Program-made: the position numbers and the translations under genes | From: Pirellulales bacterium | GTDB lineage: Bacteria > Planctomycetota > Planctomycetia > Pirellulales > JALHPA01 | Direction of reading: 5' to 3' | Length of the DNA: 64,000 nt | Assembly: GCA_033762255.1 (NCBI GenBank) | Contig: JANRLT010000067.1 | Location: 23,716 to 87,715 of the forward strand | In this document: piece after piece, positions 34,131 through 42,484 of the stretch | Layout of the letters: every line of letters starts with the position of its first letter | Position numbering within the stretch: the first letter of the stretch is position 1 | Notes under the pieces: model-generated | Database searches by the model: none | Seen by the model: the letters and a program-made list of their open reading frames with translations, nothing else | What the model was told of the DNA's origin: nothing

Positions 34131-37100
34131 TTACTTGGGCTTAATCTCATAGATGGTCCGGCGGGGTTCCTTGTCGCCACCTTGGCCAAAGGCCCACCAG
34201 CGGTTATTGCCTAAAAAGATAATGGGTCCCAGGTTGGGTTTGTCGTGCAAATAATCGGGAAAGGAAATAGCTTTACCGATGACGCCGGTGGCTGGATCAA
34301 ATCCTACCAGTTCCACCCGTTTTTCGTTACGATCTTTTTCCTTGACCGCGCGGGTGAACCAGCAGTTGCCACTGGCGGATAATTGCACGCCCGCCAGCAT
34401 TTGGGGGATGGCAAGCGACCAAAGATACTTTCCCCCGGCGGCGGTATAAGCGGTAATTCCCGTTTCGTCCTGGATTAACAGTCGGTCCCCCACACAGCCT
34501 AGTATTGCCCGCACATCGGGCAGGACGATCCTCCACAAGAGCAAACCCGAATCGGGGTCCAGGGCCTCGACGGCGGGAACGCCCGGTTGTTGGATGAGCA
34601 ATTTTCCGCCGCAAAGATACGGGGACTGCATCGCCTGGCGGCCCCAATCCCGCTTTTCGCGTTGACCCAGCCATAATTGTTTGCGCACCCAGCGCAATTC
34701 TCCTTGCCAATCCAGGCAAAAGACAAATCCGGTGCAAACGCCATAAATTCGCTCCCCCGTGGATATCCATTCCGCCGTGTGCTGGTCATCCCAACACGGA
34801 TTGACGGTAAACAAAGGAGTCTGGCGGAGGACTTGGCCGGTTTGCGCGCTCAGCGCGCAGAGGTAAATTTGGGATTCGGTTTCTCCCCGCGCAATTGTTA
34901 GGACTTGAATGCCGCGCGGGGTGATCAGGGGATCGCTTATGGGGGTCAGGCTGGCATGCGTCTGCCACTGGACCTGGCCATCGGTCTTGACGCAGGCCAA
35001 TTCCGGGCCGGTGCGGCGCAATCTGCGGACATAGATTTTATCTCCCTGTATCACTGGCCGCATCGGTACCAGCGGCCAATCATGGACCCGCGGACGGTCA
35101 TTGCCATTCTCGGATATCCAGCGCATTTTGCCGGTGGGTTGTTCATACGCGGTAATTTGAAAACGATTAGCCAAGACGACATCATTCCCCGCGGGCAAAC
35201 CATGAAAGATTCGTGGCACCCAGTCAAACAACCGCTCGCCGTCGCTGGCGTCATTCATAACGGCCGGAAAATCATGCAGATTATCCCCGGCCGCTGCTTC
35301 GATACTGCCGATGGGTTTAATTTCCACTTGGTCACAATCCGGCAACGCGACGGGAAGCGGGGCCGGGTGGATCGCGCCCGGCGCGGCGGATTGGCCGTCT
35401 AACAGATTTTGGATCAATTTTTCAAAGTCCGCCGCGGGGAGCAACTGATCAGCCAATTGCACGGCCTGGGCGGGGGCTTGGCCGATGCGTTCTCCGGCCA
35501 AGGCCGCGACATAACGAATTTTGGCGGATAATTGCGATTGGGCCGCCCCGTCGCTCGTCCCCAGGGCCGCTTGATAATGTGCCTGTGCGGCGGCAAAGTC
35601 CCCGCCAGAAAGTTCACGATCGCCCAACCAGTGATGCGCCGCCGCCGCGGCGGGAGTCCCGCCATACTGCACTGTCAGGGCCAACATTGCGCGGGGATCG
35701 GCCGCTTGTTCGGCTTGGTGGTACTTGAGCATGCCCAAGGGTGCAAATTCGGAGCTTAAGACGCGATGAAGCTCGGGATCTTCGCGGACCGCCACCGTGA
35801 CCGCGACCGGGACGGAATAATAAAGTTGCGGGTCGCGCTGACTGGGTAGCAAACCTAGTTTATCATCATAGTGAGCATTGGTGATGAGTTGGCACGCATC
35901 GCGATAGGCTTTGCTACCGATGGCGGACTGCAATTCGGCGATAAAGTTATAGCCCTCTTTGTTGATTTCCTCGCGGTAGGGATGGCGCAAATCCACCCGG
36001 CGGTATAGATCGTTCTGGGGGGCGTGTGTGTCATCGCGACGTTGGGCGGGGGGGAGTTGCGAGGCAAGCCAGGCGTCTCCCCAACTGAGCAACTCCAGGC
36101 GTGGATACAGACCGCGTCCCGCCCCCAACAGCACCCCGCTAGCGGGCAAATCCACCCGATAGATCGCCTCGAGCAGTTCTTGCAGATATAACGACGACCA
36201 TTGGCGTTGCCGCACGTCCCAGGTGTTAAAATCGGCCATGACATAATGGGGCCAGACGCGCGACCAGGCGCGGGGTTCGCCGCGCAGGGCCAATTGCCGG
36301 GTGATACGTTCATAATACGGTAAAAACCGCTCTTCGGCGGGATAATCGTGCACGGCCATCCAGGTGTGCGCAAGAGCCGCGATTGTATCCAGCAGTAAAA
36401 GTTGTTGATCGAGTTGTTCACCCGGCGGAAGCTGCGCCAGCTCGGCATACAAATCCGCAAATAGCGACAATAATTGCGGGTTGGCATATTCACGGTGTTT
36501 TCCCAGGCGGACGGTTTCAACCAGGCAGGCCCGTTGCCAGGTTTTTTCGTCCAGATCGGCTGGTTTTGTTTTCTGCACCAGTTCTTTCCAGCCCGCCTCG
36601 TTTTGGACATTCTTAAAATCCTCGAGCGGCTGCAGCTTGGTTCGGTCGGCCAGGGCGTATTTTTCCAGGTAAGGGAACGCCCGGATGCGCACCTGGTGCA
36701 AAATGATCCCCCGCGGTCGGTCGGACTGCGGAATCATGATGCCAAAACGTGTGCAGCCCCCGTCCGTCCCTTGCATGGGGTCAAAGGGACTCCCCCAGTT
36801 TTCTCCATCCTGGCTCAGCCACATTCGTAACATTCCGGGAGATTGCAACACCCGCACCCAGGTGCGCGTCCCCGCCGAAGCGGCAACCCGGTCCCGCACG
36901 TTGTGGTCGACTTCGTAACGGTTGTCATAGGGGCTGACAAACTCCCAGGCTTGACGTTGGCTGTGGTTATCCCGAAAGTTGCCGATTCCGTATTTGGGTT
37001 GGCCGTCGCTGGTGGCCAGAATCAGCCGCGCGCCTGGCTGCGGTGTTTCCACGTCAAATTCCAAGATCGCTGGCACGGACATGTCCCAGTCCACCGTCGC

Positions 37101-38876
37101 CCAGGTATGCTTTTCGGTTCGTTCGCGGGCGGATAATTCCACCGCGCCCGTGGGGTGCTTGATCCACTCGACGCCTTTATTCGGTTCAAACTCCAACTTC
37201 CAATTCAATTGGTCGAGCCGCTTTAGTTCCTTGGTGACTGGGGGAGGTTGGTCCAAGCGGGCGATTTCCACTTGCCAGGGGTCCTTGTCCCGCGGCAGAA
37301 CCGGCACCAGGCTGATTCCCTGAACCAAGGCCCGGCCATCCAGAATGATTTCCGGAGCAGTGGTAAAAGGAACCTGAAGCAGCGGGATGCCCATCCGGCT
37401 GAGGACGAGATGCTGGCCCGTCCAAAGGAGATCGATTCGCTGGGGCAGGTCGCCATTGTGCAAACGTAAATTTCGCTCGCCATCGGAGCCGGCAAATAAA
37501 AACTCAGCGGGGCGCGGTTCGTTGGCGGCTTTGCGCGTCGTGCGATACGCGACCCAGGTGTTGCGTTGATGTTCGTACAAGCGCAGGGTATAGCCCCGGT
37601 CCCCTTCCCATAAATGCAGGCAAAACCGGTTGTCGGTGTCGCTAAACGCCAAGCGGAGCGCTTGATTGGGTTGTAACTTGGCCCGCAGTCGCGCCGCTCC
37701 GTCATAAATGCAATAGTTGAATTGCCAGCGCTGGGTCATATCGATCCGAAAATCTTGGACCGGCTCGAGCCAGGATTCGAGATCGGATTTCCCCGGGGGC
37801 TTTCCCCAACTGGCTACCGGTTCGCAGGCACATTCCCACAGAGAACGCGGGGCGCGGTCTAAATGTGTAACTCTCGTCCAAGGCGGGCGGTTCTCTGGTC
37901 GAGAGGCGACGGTATTTGCCGCCGCGACAGGTTGCAAGGCCAGCGCGTCCAGATCGGGAAAAAGCTGTAATTCCGGCTGTTTCCGGCTGCGGGACTCCAG
38001 CCGGAGGGTGTTCTCGCCGGCGGTTAAGTTAATTTTTAGGCTAGGGGTCCAGCCTTCGGCGAAATCTCCGGAAAAGCCCGGCATCGTGGCACCGGCTAAA
38101 TCGTTTTCGACTAACTTTTCATTCACCCAGAGCCGGAGCGGGGCGGGTTGCAAATTGCGATACCGCAATTGCAGGCGGTAGTCGCCGGCGACGGGGGCTT
38201 GGATCTTGTATTCAACGGTCGATTTATCACGTGTCGGACGCAAAAAAGAAGTATCACCTTCGTTGATGGGGGCCAAGCCCGTGGCGGCATGATATTTTTC
38301 CGCTTCGTACAACACCCAGCCATCCCGTTGGCGGGGGGGTTGGGCGCCGATTTGATTTTGGGCGGGGGGCATGGTCCCACCCGCGGTATCCGGCTGAGTC
38401 GCATGGGCCGGGTTATCTTGATGAGCGTTATTGTTGGCGGGGGGGGCTTGGCTAACAAGCGGGTTGGCCGGGGCTGGGTTAGCTTGATTATTGTTGGCAG
38501 GCGGGGGGGCCAGGGCCGGGTCTGCCGCGGGGGCGGTAACCGGTTGGACTTTCAGGGCTAAATCTGCCTCGGCCTGATCGAGCCAGACTTTGATCCAAAT
38601 TCCACATAATAGCAACAAGGCCAACGCCATTCCCCACAACACCCAGGGATTGCCGCGGGGACTGGCACGGTTGGCCCGGGCCAGGATTTGCTCTGGTCGC
38701 AGATCGATATACCCCAAAATCTGCGCTAGCGATTGGTCCATGCGCAACCGATCCCGCAAGACCGTCTGCAATTTGCCAGAACTGTCCAGGTGGCTGCGCA
38801 ATTGGGCGATTTCGGCGGCGCTCAACTCCTGGGGCAGCTTATTTTCGAGCAACTCGATTAACTCGGCGTCGGTCAT
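34131..38876 (-). CDS. Giant membrane-anchored protein: regulator-like N-terminus, carbohydrate-binding-like domain, helical region, PQQ propeller
   Basis: A 1581-residue protein. Residues 1-70 (LIELLENKLPQELSAAEIAQ) form a cytoplasmic domain like those next to planctomycete ECF sigma factors. A transmembrane helix lies at about 78-97. Residues 110-180 are Asn/Pro/Ala-rich. About 185-320 resemble a CBM35-type beta sandwich (WVLYEAEKYHAATGLAP; AGENTLRLESRSRKQ), followed by two beta-rich lectin-like regions to about 740. A helical part (about 760-1200) contains TPR-like HHWLGDRELSGGDFAAAQAH. The C-terminal PQQ-type propeller (about 1230-1581) has units such as ITAYEQPTGKMRWIS. Its start overlaps the sigma-factor stop by four bases, so it is probably the cognate anti-sigma or sensor. 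Confidence 0.8.
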   Translation of the reverse strand: MTDAELIELLENKLPQELSAAEIAQLRSHLDSSGKLQTVLRDRLRMDQSLAQILGYIDLRPEQILARANRASPRGNPWVLWGMALALLLLCGIWIKVWLDQAEADLALKVQPVTAPAADPALAPPPANNNQANPAPANPLVSQAPPANNNAHQDNPAHATQPDTAGGTMPPAQNQIGAQPPRQRDGWVLYEAEKYHAATGLAPINEGDTSFLRPTRDKSTVEYKIQAPVAGDYRLQLRYRNLQPAPLRLWVNEKLVENDLAGATMPGFSGDFAEGWTPSLKINLTAGENTLRLESRSRKQPELQLFPDLDALALQPVAAANTVASRPENRPPWTRVTHLDRAPRSLWECACEPVASWGKPPGKSDLESWLEPVQDFRIDMTQRWQFNYCIYDGAARLRAKLQPNQALRLAFSDTDNRFCLHLWEGDRGYTLRLYEHQRNTWVAYRTTRKAANEPRPAEFLFAGSDGERNLRLHNGDLPQRIDLLWTGQHLVLSRMGIPLLQVPFTTAPEIILDGRALVQGISLVPVLPRDKDPWQVEIARLDQPPPVTKELKRLDQLNWKLEFEPNKGVEWIKHPTGAVELSARERTEKHTWATVDWDMSVPAILEFDVETPQPGARLILATSDGQPKYGIGNFRDNHSQRQAWEFVSPYDNRYEVDHNVRDRVAASAGTRTWVRVLQSPGMLRMWLSQDGENWGSPFDPMQGTDGGCTRFGIMIPQSDRPRGIILHQVRIRAFPYLEKYALADRTKLQPLEDFKNVQNEAGWKELVQKTKPADLDEKTWQRACLVETVRLGKHREYANPQLLSLFADLYAELAQLPPGEQLDQQLLLLDTIAALAHTWMAVHDYPAEERFLPYYERITRQLALRGEPRAWSRVWPHYVMADFNTWDVRQRQWSSLYLQELLEAIYRVDLPASGVLLGAGRGLYPRLELLSWGDAWLASQLPPAQRRDDTHAPQNDLYRRVDLRHPYREEINKEGYNFIAELQSAIGSKAYRDACQLITNAHYDDKLGLLPSQRDPQLYYSVPVAVTVAVREDPELHRVLSSEFAPLGMLKYHQAEQAADPRAMLALTVQYGGTPAAAAAHHWLGDRELSGGDFAAAQAHYQAALGTSDGAAQSQLSAKIRYVAALAGERIGQAPAQAVQLADQLLPAADFEKLIQNLLDGQSAAPGAIHPAPLPVALPDCDQVEIKPIGSIEAAAGDNLHDFPAVMNDASDGERLFDWVPRIFHGLPAGNDVVLANRFQITAYEQPTGKMRWISENGNDRPRVHDWPLVPMRPVIQGDKIYVRRLRRTGPELACVKTDGQVQWQTHASLTPISDPLITPRGIQVLTIARGETESQIYLCALSAQTGQVLRQTPLFTVNPCWDDQHTAEWISTGERIYGVCTGFVFCLDWQGELRWVRKQLWLGQREKRDWGRQAMQSPYLCGGKLLIQQPGVPAVEALDPDSGLLLWRIVLPDVRAILGCVGDRLLIQDETGITAYTAAGGKYLWSLAIPQMLAGVQLSASGNCWFTRAVKEKDRNEKRVELVGFDPATGVIGKAISFPDYLHDKPNLGPIIFLGNNRWWAFGQGGDKEPRRTIYEIKPK

Positions 38877-39421
38877 TGCTGGTCACTTTTTAATTTGCCA
38901 CTGAGACACATTTTAAGGGCTTGCCGGGCGCGAAACATGAGCAATTTTACCGCCCCTTCGCTGCGGCGCAGTAAATTGCCAATTTCTAGCAGGCGTTTAT
39001 GCTGGCGATAGTACAGGTTCAGCGCGTCCCGCGCGCTCGGTCCTAGGCCATCCAGGCATTCCGGCAAATGCTGGGTGTAATCGTCCATGATCCCCAGATC
39101 CTCCCCCACCCGCGTTTCCAAATCAAGGCACAATTCCGTCCAGGCGACTTCTTTGCGGCGCTGATAGCGGCGAATATGTTCCCGCAATAAATTACGGGCG
39201 ATGCCATACAACCACGGACGGACCATGTGGGGAGAATCAAACTTGGCCCGGGCGGTATAACAGCGCAAAAAGACTTCTTGGGTTAGATCCTCGGCATCGG
39301 CCGGTTCCAAGAGCCTGGCCCGCAAAAAAGCGTAGACCGCCTGCTGATGTCGCTGGATCAGGGAGGCAAATGCGGCATTGTCCCCCCGCTGCGCTGCGAT
39401 GACCAGTTCGTGATCTTGCAT
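38873..39421 (-). CDS. ECF-type RNA polymerase sigma factor
   Basis: A 182-residue sigma-70 family ECF factor. Region 2 is seen in LIQRHQQAVYAFLRARLLEP, then EDLTQEVFLRCYTARAKFDS and HMVRPWLYGIARNLLREHIR. Region 4 is in LDGLGPSARDALNLYYRQHK, then LLEIGNLLRRSEGAVKLLMF with the DNA-binding helix. An extra segment (about 98-120) links the two regions. Its stop overlaps the next gene by four bases (ATGA), so the pair is translated together. The downstream gene product crosses the membrane and probably controls it. Confidence 0.9.
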   Translation of the reverse strand: MQDHELVIAAQRGDNAAFASLIQRHQQAVYAFLRARLLEPADAEDLTQEVFLRCYTARAKFDSPHMVRPWLYGIARNLLREHIRRYQRRKEVAWTELCLDLETRVGEDLGIMDDYTQHLPECLDGLGPSARDALNLYYRQHKRLLEIGNLLRRSEGAVKLLMFRARQALKMCLSGKLKSDQQ

Positions 39422-39639
39422 GACAAAGCGTCGCAGGCGCGGGGGATGTGAAAGGAAAGGCGGGGCCGTTCACCGCAAAGGGTGAACCGCAAATAAGTGG
39501 CAAACAGGCGCTTCATGGCATGCGGTTTTGCCAATACAGCGTATCTAGGCAGGTAACCTCATTTTTACCGACCTGCCCCGCGCACGCAAGAAAAATTTTA
39601 ACCGGGCGATTTTTCCATTTAAAAAAAATCTCCCTTGAT

Positions 39640-40746
39640 TTACAATTCCGGCAACATCTTGACGATTATTGGCCGCACCAATTTTTTATTATCTGATAAC
39701 TTTTCATATTTTACGCGGCAAGTAAGTTTTGGTTCGAGCCATTTAACGCCACTCATGCTTAACGGCAAAAAAGGCTCGGGGCGCAAAATTTGCGGCATAC
39801 GCTCGGTCAAAAAGCTGCTGGCTGCCGGGGGAATCCCCACGGAAATTGTCCCCACATAGGTCAGTTCTCCCTGCACATCCATGCCCAACACCAAGCCGTC
39901 AAAGCCGCTTTCTCCCGCGGGATAATAGCCCAAGATCACGCAATCAGCGGAAAAGGGACGGTTTTCGGCGGCGGCTTTTTGTTTGGCCCGCACCAGGGCA
40001 TTATTGTTTAGTGCGGCGGCCGTATCGCCGATGTCCCCGCTGGCACGCTTTTTCTGGGCGGAGATAGCCTTGGAGAGGCTCCAATCCGCTTGTTCCTCAC
40101 CCCAATCGATACGCAGGGTCAGCCCCGCGAATGCCACGGCCGCCACGGCTAGCGACATTCCCCATAACCCCATTGCGGCGCAGTACCAGCGGCGTGGCAA
40201 TTCACGCAAGGTGTACGACCATATGGCAATCGGACGGGTAAAAAAGTCCAAGAGCGCGAAATTTCCGCCCCCCATTAATGCCCGATAATAGCAAATAAAG
40301 TAACCAATAAAAAAACCGGTCCAGCCCGCGCTAAATTGGACCAGCCCCACCAAAATAGCCAAGTCCGCTTTTTCCAGGCGATGCAAGCCGATTTGTGCGG
40401 CGGCGGTCAGGGCAAATATCAGCGCGACTCCGCAGACTAACGCCCAACCCCACCCAGGTATATTAAAAAGCATTTGCCAGGCGGATTGTAGTCCCAGCAG
40501 CGCGGGAGGTAACTTTGCGGGGGAAGCAGCGGGGCTGGAGTTATCGCCGGTGGTGGAAATCGTGGCCAGATCCCACGGATCCAGTTCGATCTTTACCTTC
40601 CAACGATAATGATAGCCGCAGGCGGGACACCAATCGCGATCCAGTGCCCGGGCGTGGCCGCATTCGGGACAAGCATCCCCGGGCGTCGCCGCGAGCGCGG
40701 CGGCGTCAACGGCGGTATCCGAAATAGGCTGCGTGGCAACGGACAT
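39640..40746 (-). CDS. Zinc-ribbon multi-pass membrane protein
   Basis: A 368-residue protein. The N-terminus has a zinc ribbon (CPECGHARALDRDWCPACGY, residues about 25-44). About four hydrophobic helices then follow between 95 and 225 (GWGWALVCGVALIFALTAAA, LAILVGLVQFSAGWTGFFIG, MGLWGMSLAVAAVAFAGL). The C-terminal 140 residues are soluble and contain DCVILGYYPAGESGFDGLVL. The helical part resembles Yip1-like planctomycete proteins in pattern only. Its function is unknown. It lies upstream of the sigma-factor gene on the same strand but 218 bases apart. Confidence 0.68.
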   Translation of the reverse strand: MSVATQPISDTAVDAAALAATPGDACPECGHARALDRDWCPACGYHYRWKVKIELDPWDLATISTTGDNSSPAASPAKLPPALLGLQSAWQMLFNIPGWGWALVCGVALIFALTAAAQIGLHRLEKADLAILVGLVQFSAGWTGFFIGYFICYYRALMGGGNFALLDFFTRPIAIWSYTLRELPRRWYCAAMGLWGMSLAVAAVAFAGLTLRIDWGEEQADWSLSKAISAQKKRASGDIGDTAAALNNNALVRAKQKAAAENRPFSADCVILGYYPAGESGFDGLVLGMDVQGELTYVGTISVGIPPAASSFLTERMPQILRPEPFLPLSMSGVKWLEPKLTCRVKYEKLSDNKKLVRPIIVKMLPEL

Positions 40747-40962
40747 AGCGAAACATACTTTCTCCGCCTGAATGACCGCTTTTAAATTTTTTTACTCTAA
40801 CAGGGCGGCTAAAAAAATCTAGGTCGGAGAAAGACACGCGCGCTTCATTCCCAACGTACAATATAATTCGCGGCTTGCCGCCGGAAACAGGATAAGCCAT
40901 TTAATCTGATTAAACGCTAGAATCGAATCATCGCTTCTAAAAGCGAGAGCCGTAACTGGTCT

Positions 40963-42318
40963 TCACAGTAGTTCCGGTAGGGGTGTACCCTCCGCCAGTT
41001 TGACCGGTTGGCCAAAGGGGGAATACAGTTCTTTTTTGGGATTGATTCCCAAGGTGCTTAAAAACGTGGCGTGCAAATCGGCGATGCTGTAACTTTTTGG
41101 CACTTTTCGCCCACCGCCGGGATCGGTCTCACCCAGGACCAAACCCCGCTTTAGCCCACCCCCCGCCGTAACCACGGTAAAGGCGTGCGGCCAGTGGTCC
41201 CGTCCCTTAAACGGGTTGATATTAGGCGTGCGGCCGAACTCTCCGGCCCAAACGACTAGCGTGGTATCCAGCAGGTTATGCTGTTCCAGGTCGCGAATGA
41301 GCGTGGCCAAGGCTGGATCGAGGATTTTTAATTGGTTACTGACCCCTTCAAAGTTGTTGGCATGGGTGTCCCAACCATCCAGGGTTACCTCGACGGCGCG
41401 GACGCCGGTTTGCACCAGTTTACGCGCGACCAGGCAACTGCGACCAAATTCGGTATTGCCATAGGCGGCCAAAAGTTCCCGCGGTTCCTTACTAATGTCA
41501 AAGGCGGCCAGTTGCTTGCTGCCCATCATTTTTTTGGCGGCTAACATGGTGTCGCGGTTGCGGGTTTCGGCCGCTTGGCGCTCACGTCCGCGGGCGAACG
41601 ACTTTTCCAGCATTTCCAAGTCGGACAAGCGTTGTTTTTGACGATTTTCGTCGACGGCGGATTGAACATCGGGAACGGGATTGATGGGATCAAAGGTTTT
41701 GAAGGCGTCGTATTCATCACCCAGAAATCCCCCCCGTCCAGGCCATTGACCGGGCAAAATCGAAATGTGCCTGGGAATCTCGGTTTGGGGGGCGGGCAAT
41801 TCATGGCAGACAATCGCCCCCAACGAGGGGTGAACCACCGCCGGCAAAGGGCGATAACCGGTCTTGACCGTGTAGGTGCCCCGTTCATGGTCCCCTTCCT
41901 TGCTAGTGACCGTGCGGATGAGCGACATCCGATCCAGGATTTCGGCGGTTTGCTCTAATCCCTGGGCGATTTTAACACCCTTGGTGGCGGTGGGGATGGA
42001 TTTGGTCGGACCCCCGATTTCGGTCCCGGGATGCGGGTCAAATGTCTCTAGCTGGCTGGGTCCACCCTGCATCCACAGCAGGATAATCGCGGTCGCGGGT
42101 TGGTGTCGGGAAACTTTTTGGGCTTCGTCGGCGCGGGCCAGTTGATGGGCCAGCATGGTTAGCCATCCCCCCGCGCCAATTCCCGCCACGCGCAAAAACT
42201 GCCGCCGATTCCAGTCGCTGGCCAAGTTTTGATAGGGCGCGTGCTGGGCGGCGTGGAATTGCTGCGGATCGAATTGCTGGGAAGCTGGAAAAGGTTGCTG
42301 CGAAGCTGGCAAGGCCAT
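40963..42318 (-). CDS. DUF1501 protein, second copy
   Basis: A 451-residue DUF1501 protein with a Tat-like leader placed unusually far in (NRRQFLRVAGIGAGGWLTML, about residues 37-56) after a Gln/Ala/Phe-rich start. Hallmarks are AIILLWMQGGPSQLETFDPH, LIRTVTSKEGDHERGTYTVK, GVRAVEVTLDGWDTHANNFE, LVVWAGEFGRTPNINPFKGR and HDH-type DHWPHAFTV. It follows a DUF1549/DUF1553 gene and forms the second such pair in the window. It differs from the 12455-13915 copy in the metal-site region (GWDTHANN versus AWDHHGG), so the two are not recent duplicates. Confidence 0.88.
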   Translation of the reverse strand: MALPASQQPFPASQQFDPQQFHAAQHAPYQNLASDWNRRQFLRVAGIGAGGWLTMLAHQLARADEAQKVSRHQPATAIILLWMQGGPSQLETFDPHPGTEIGGPTKSIPTATKGVKIAQGLEQTAEILDRMSLIRTVTSKEGDHERGTYTVKTGYRPLPAVVHPSLGAIVCHELPAPQTEIPRHISILPGQWPGRGGFLGDEYDAFKTFDPINPVPDVQSAVDENRQKQRLSDLEMLEKSFARGRERQAAETRNRDTMLAAKKMMGSKQLAAFDISKEPRELLAAYGNTEFGRSCLVARKLVQTGVRAVEVTLDGWDTHANNFEGVSNQLKILDPALATLIRDLEQHNLLDTTLVVWAGEFGRTPNINPFKGRDHWPHAFTVVTAGGGLKRGLVLGETDPGGGRKVPKSYSIADLHATFLSTLGINPKKELYSPFGQPVKLAEGTPLPELL

Positions 42319-42383
42319 AGTGCACCAGATTTATTTCAAAGAGAAAACGGTGGTTTGTAAGGTGCGTGTCAAAATGTGACGAA

Positions 42384-42460
42384 ATCAGCCGCCGGGCGCT
42401 AGCCCACGGTTTATTGAAAACGCATTAAATACAACCGGACGCTAGCGCGTGGCGGCTGAT
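42384..42460. repeat. REP-like pair, GCTAGC family, opposite order
   Basis: Element B (42384-42411) precedes element A (42433-42460), 21 bases apart. They are nearly identical to the pair at 26365-26444, but the order of the two halves is reversed. The pair lies between the DUF1549 stop and the DUF1501 start. Confidence 0.8.
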
Positions 42461-42484
42461 GCAAATTATCCAACGTCGTGAATT

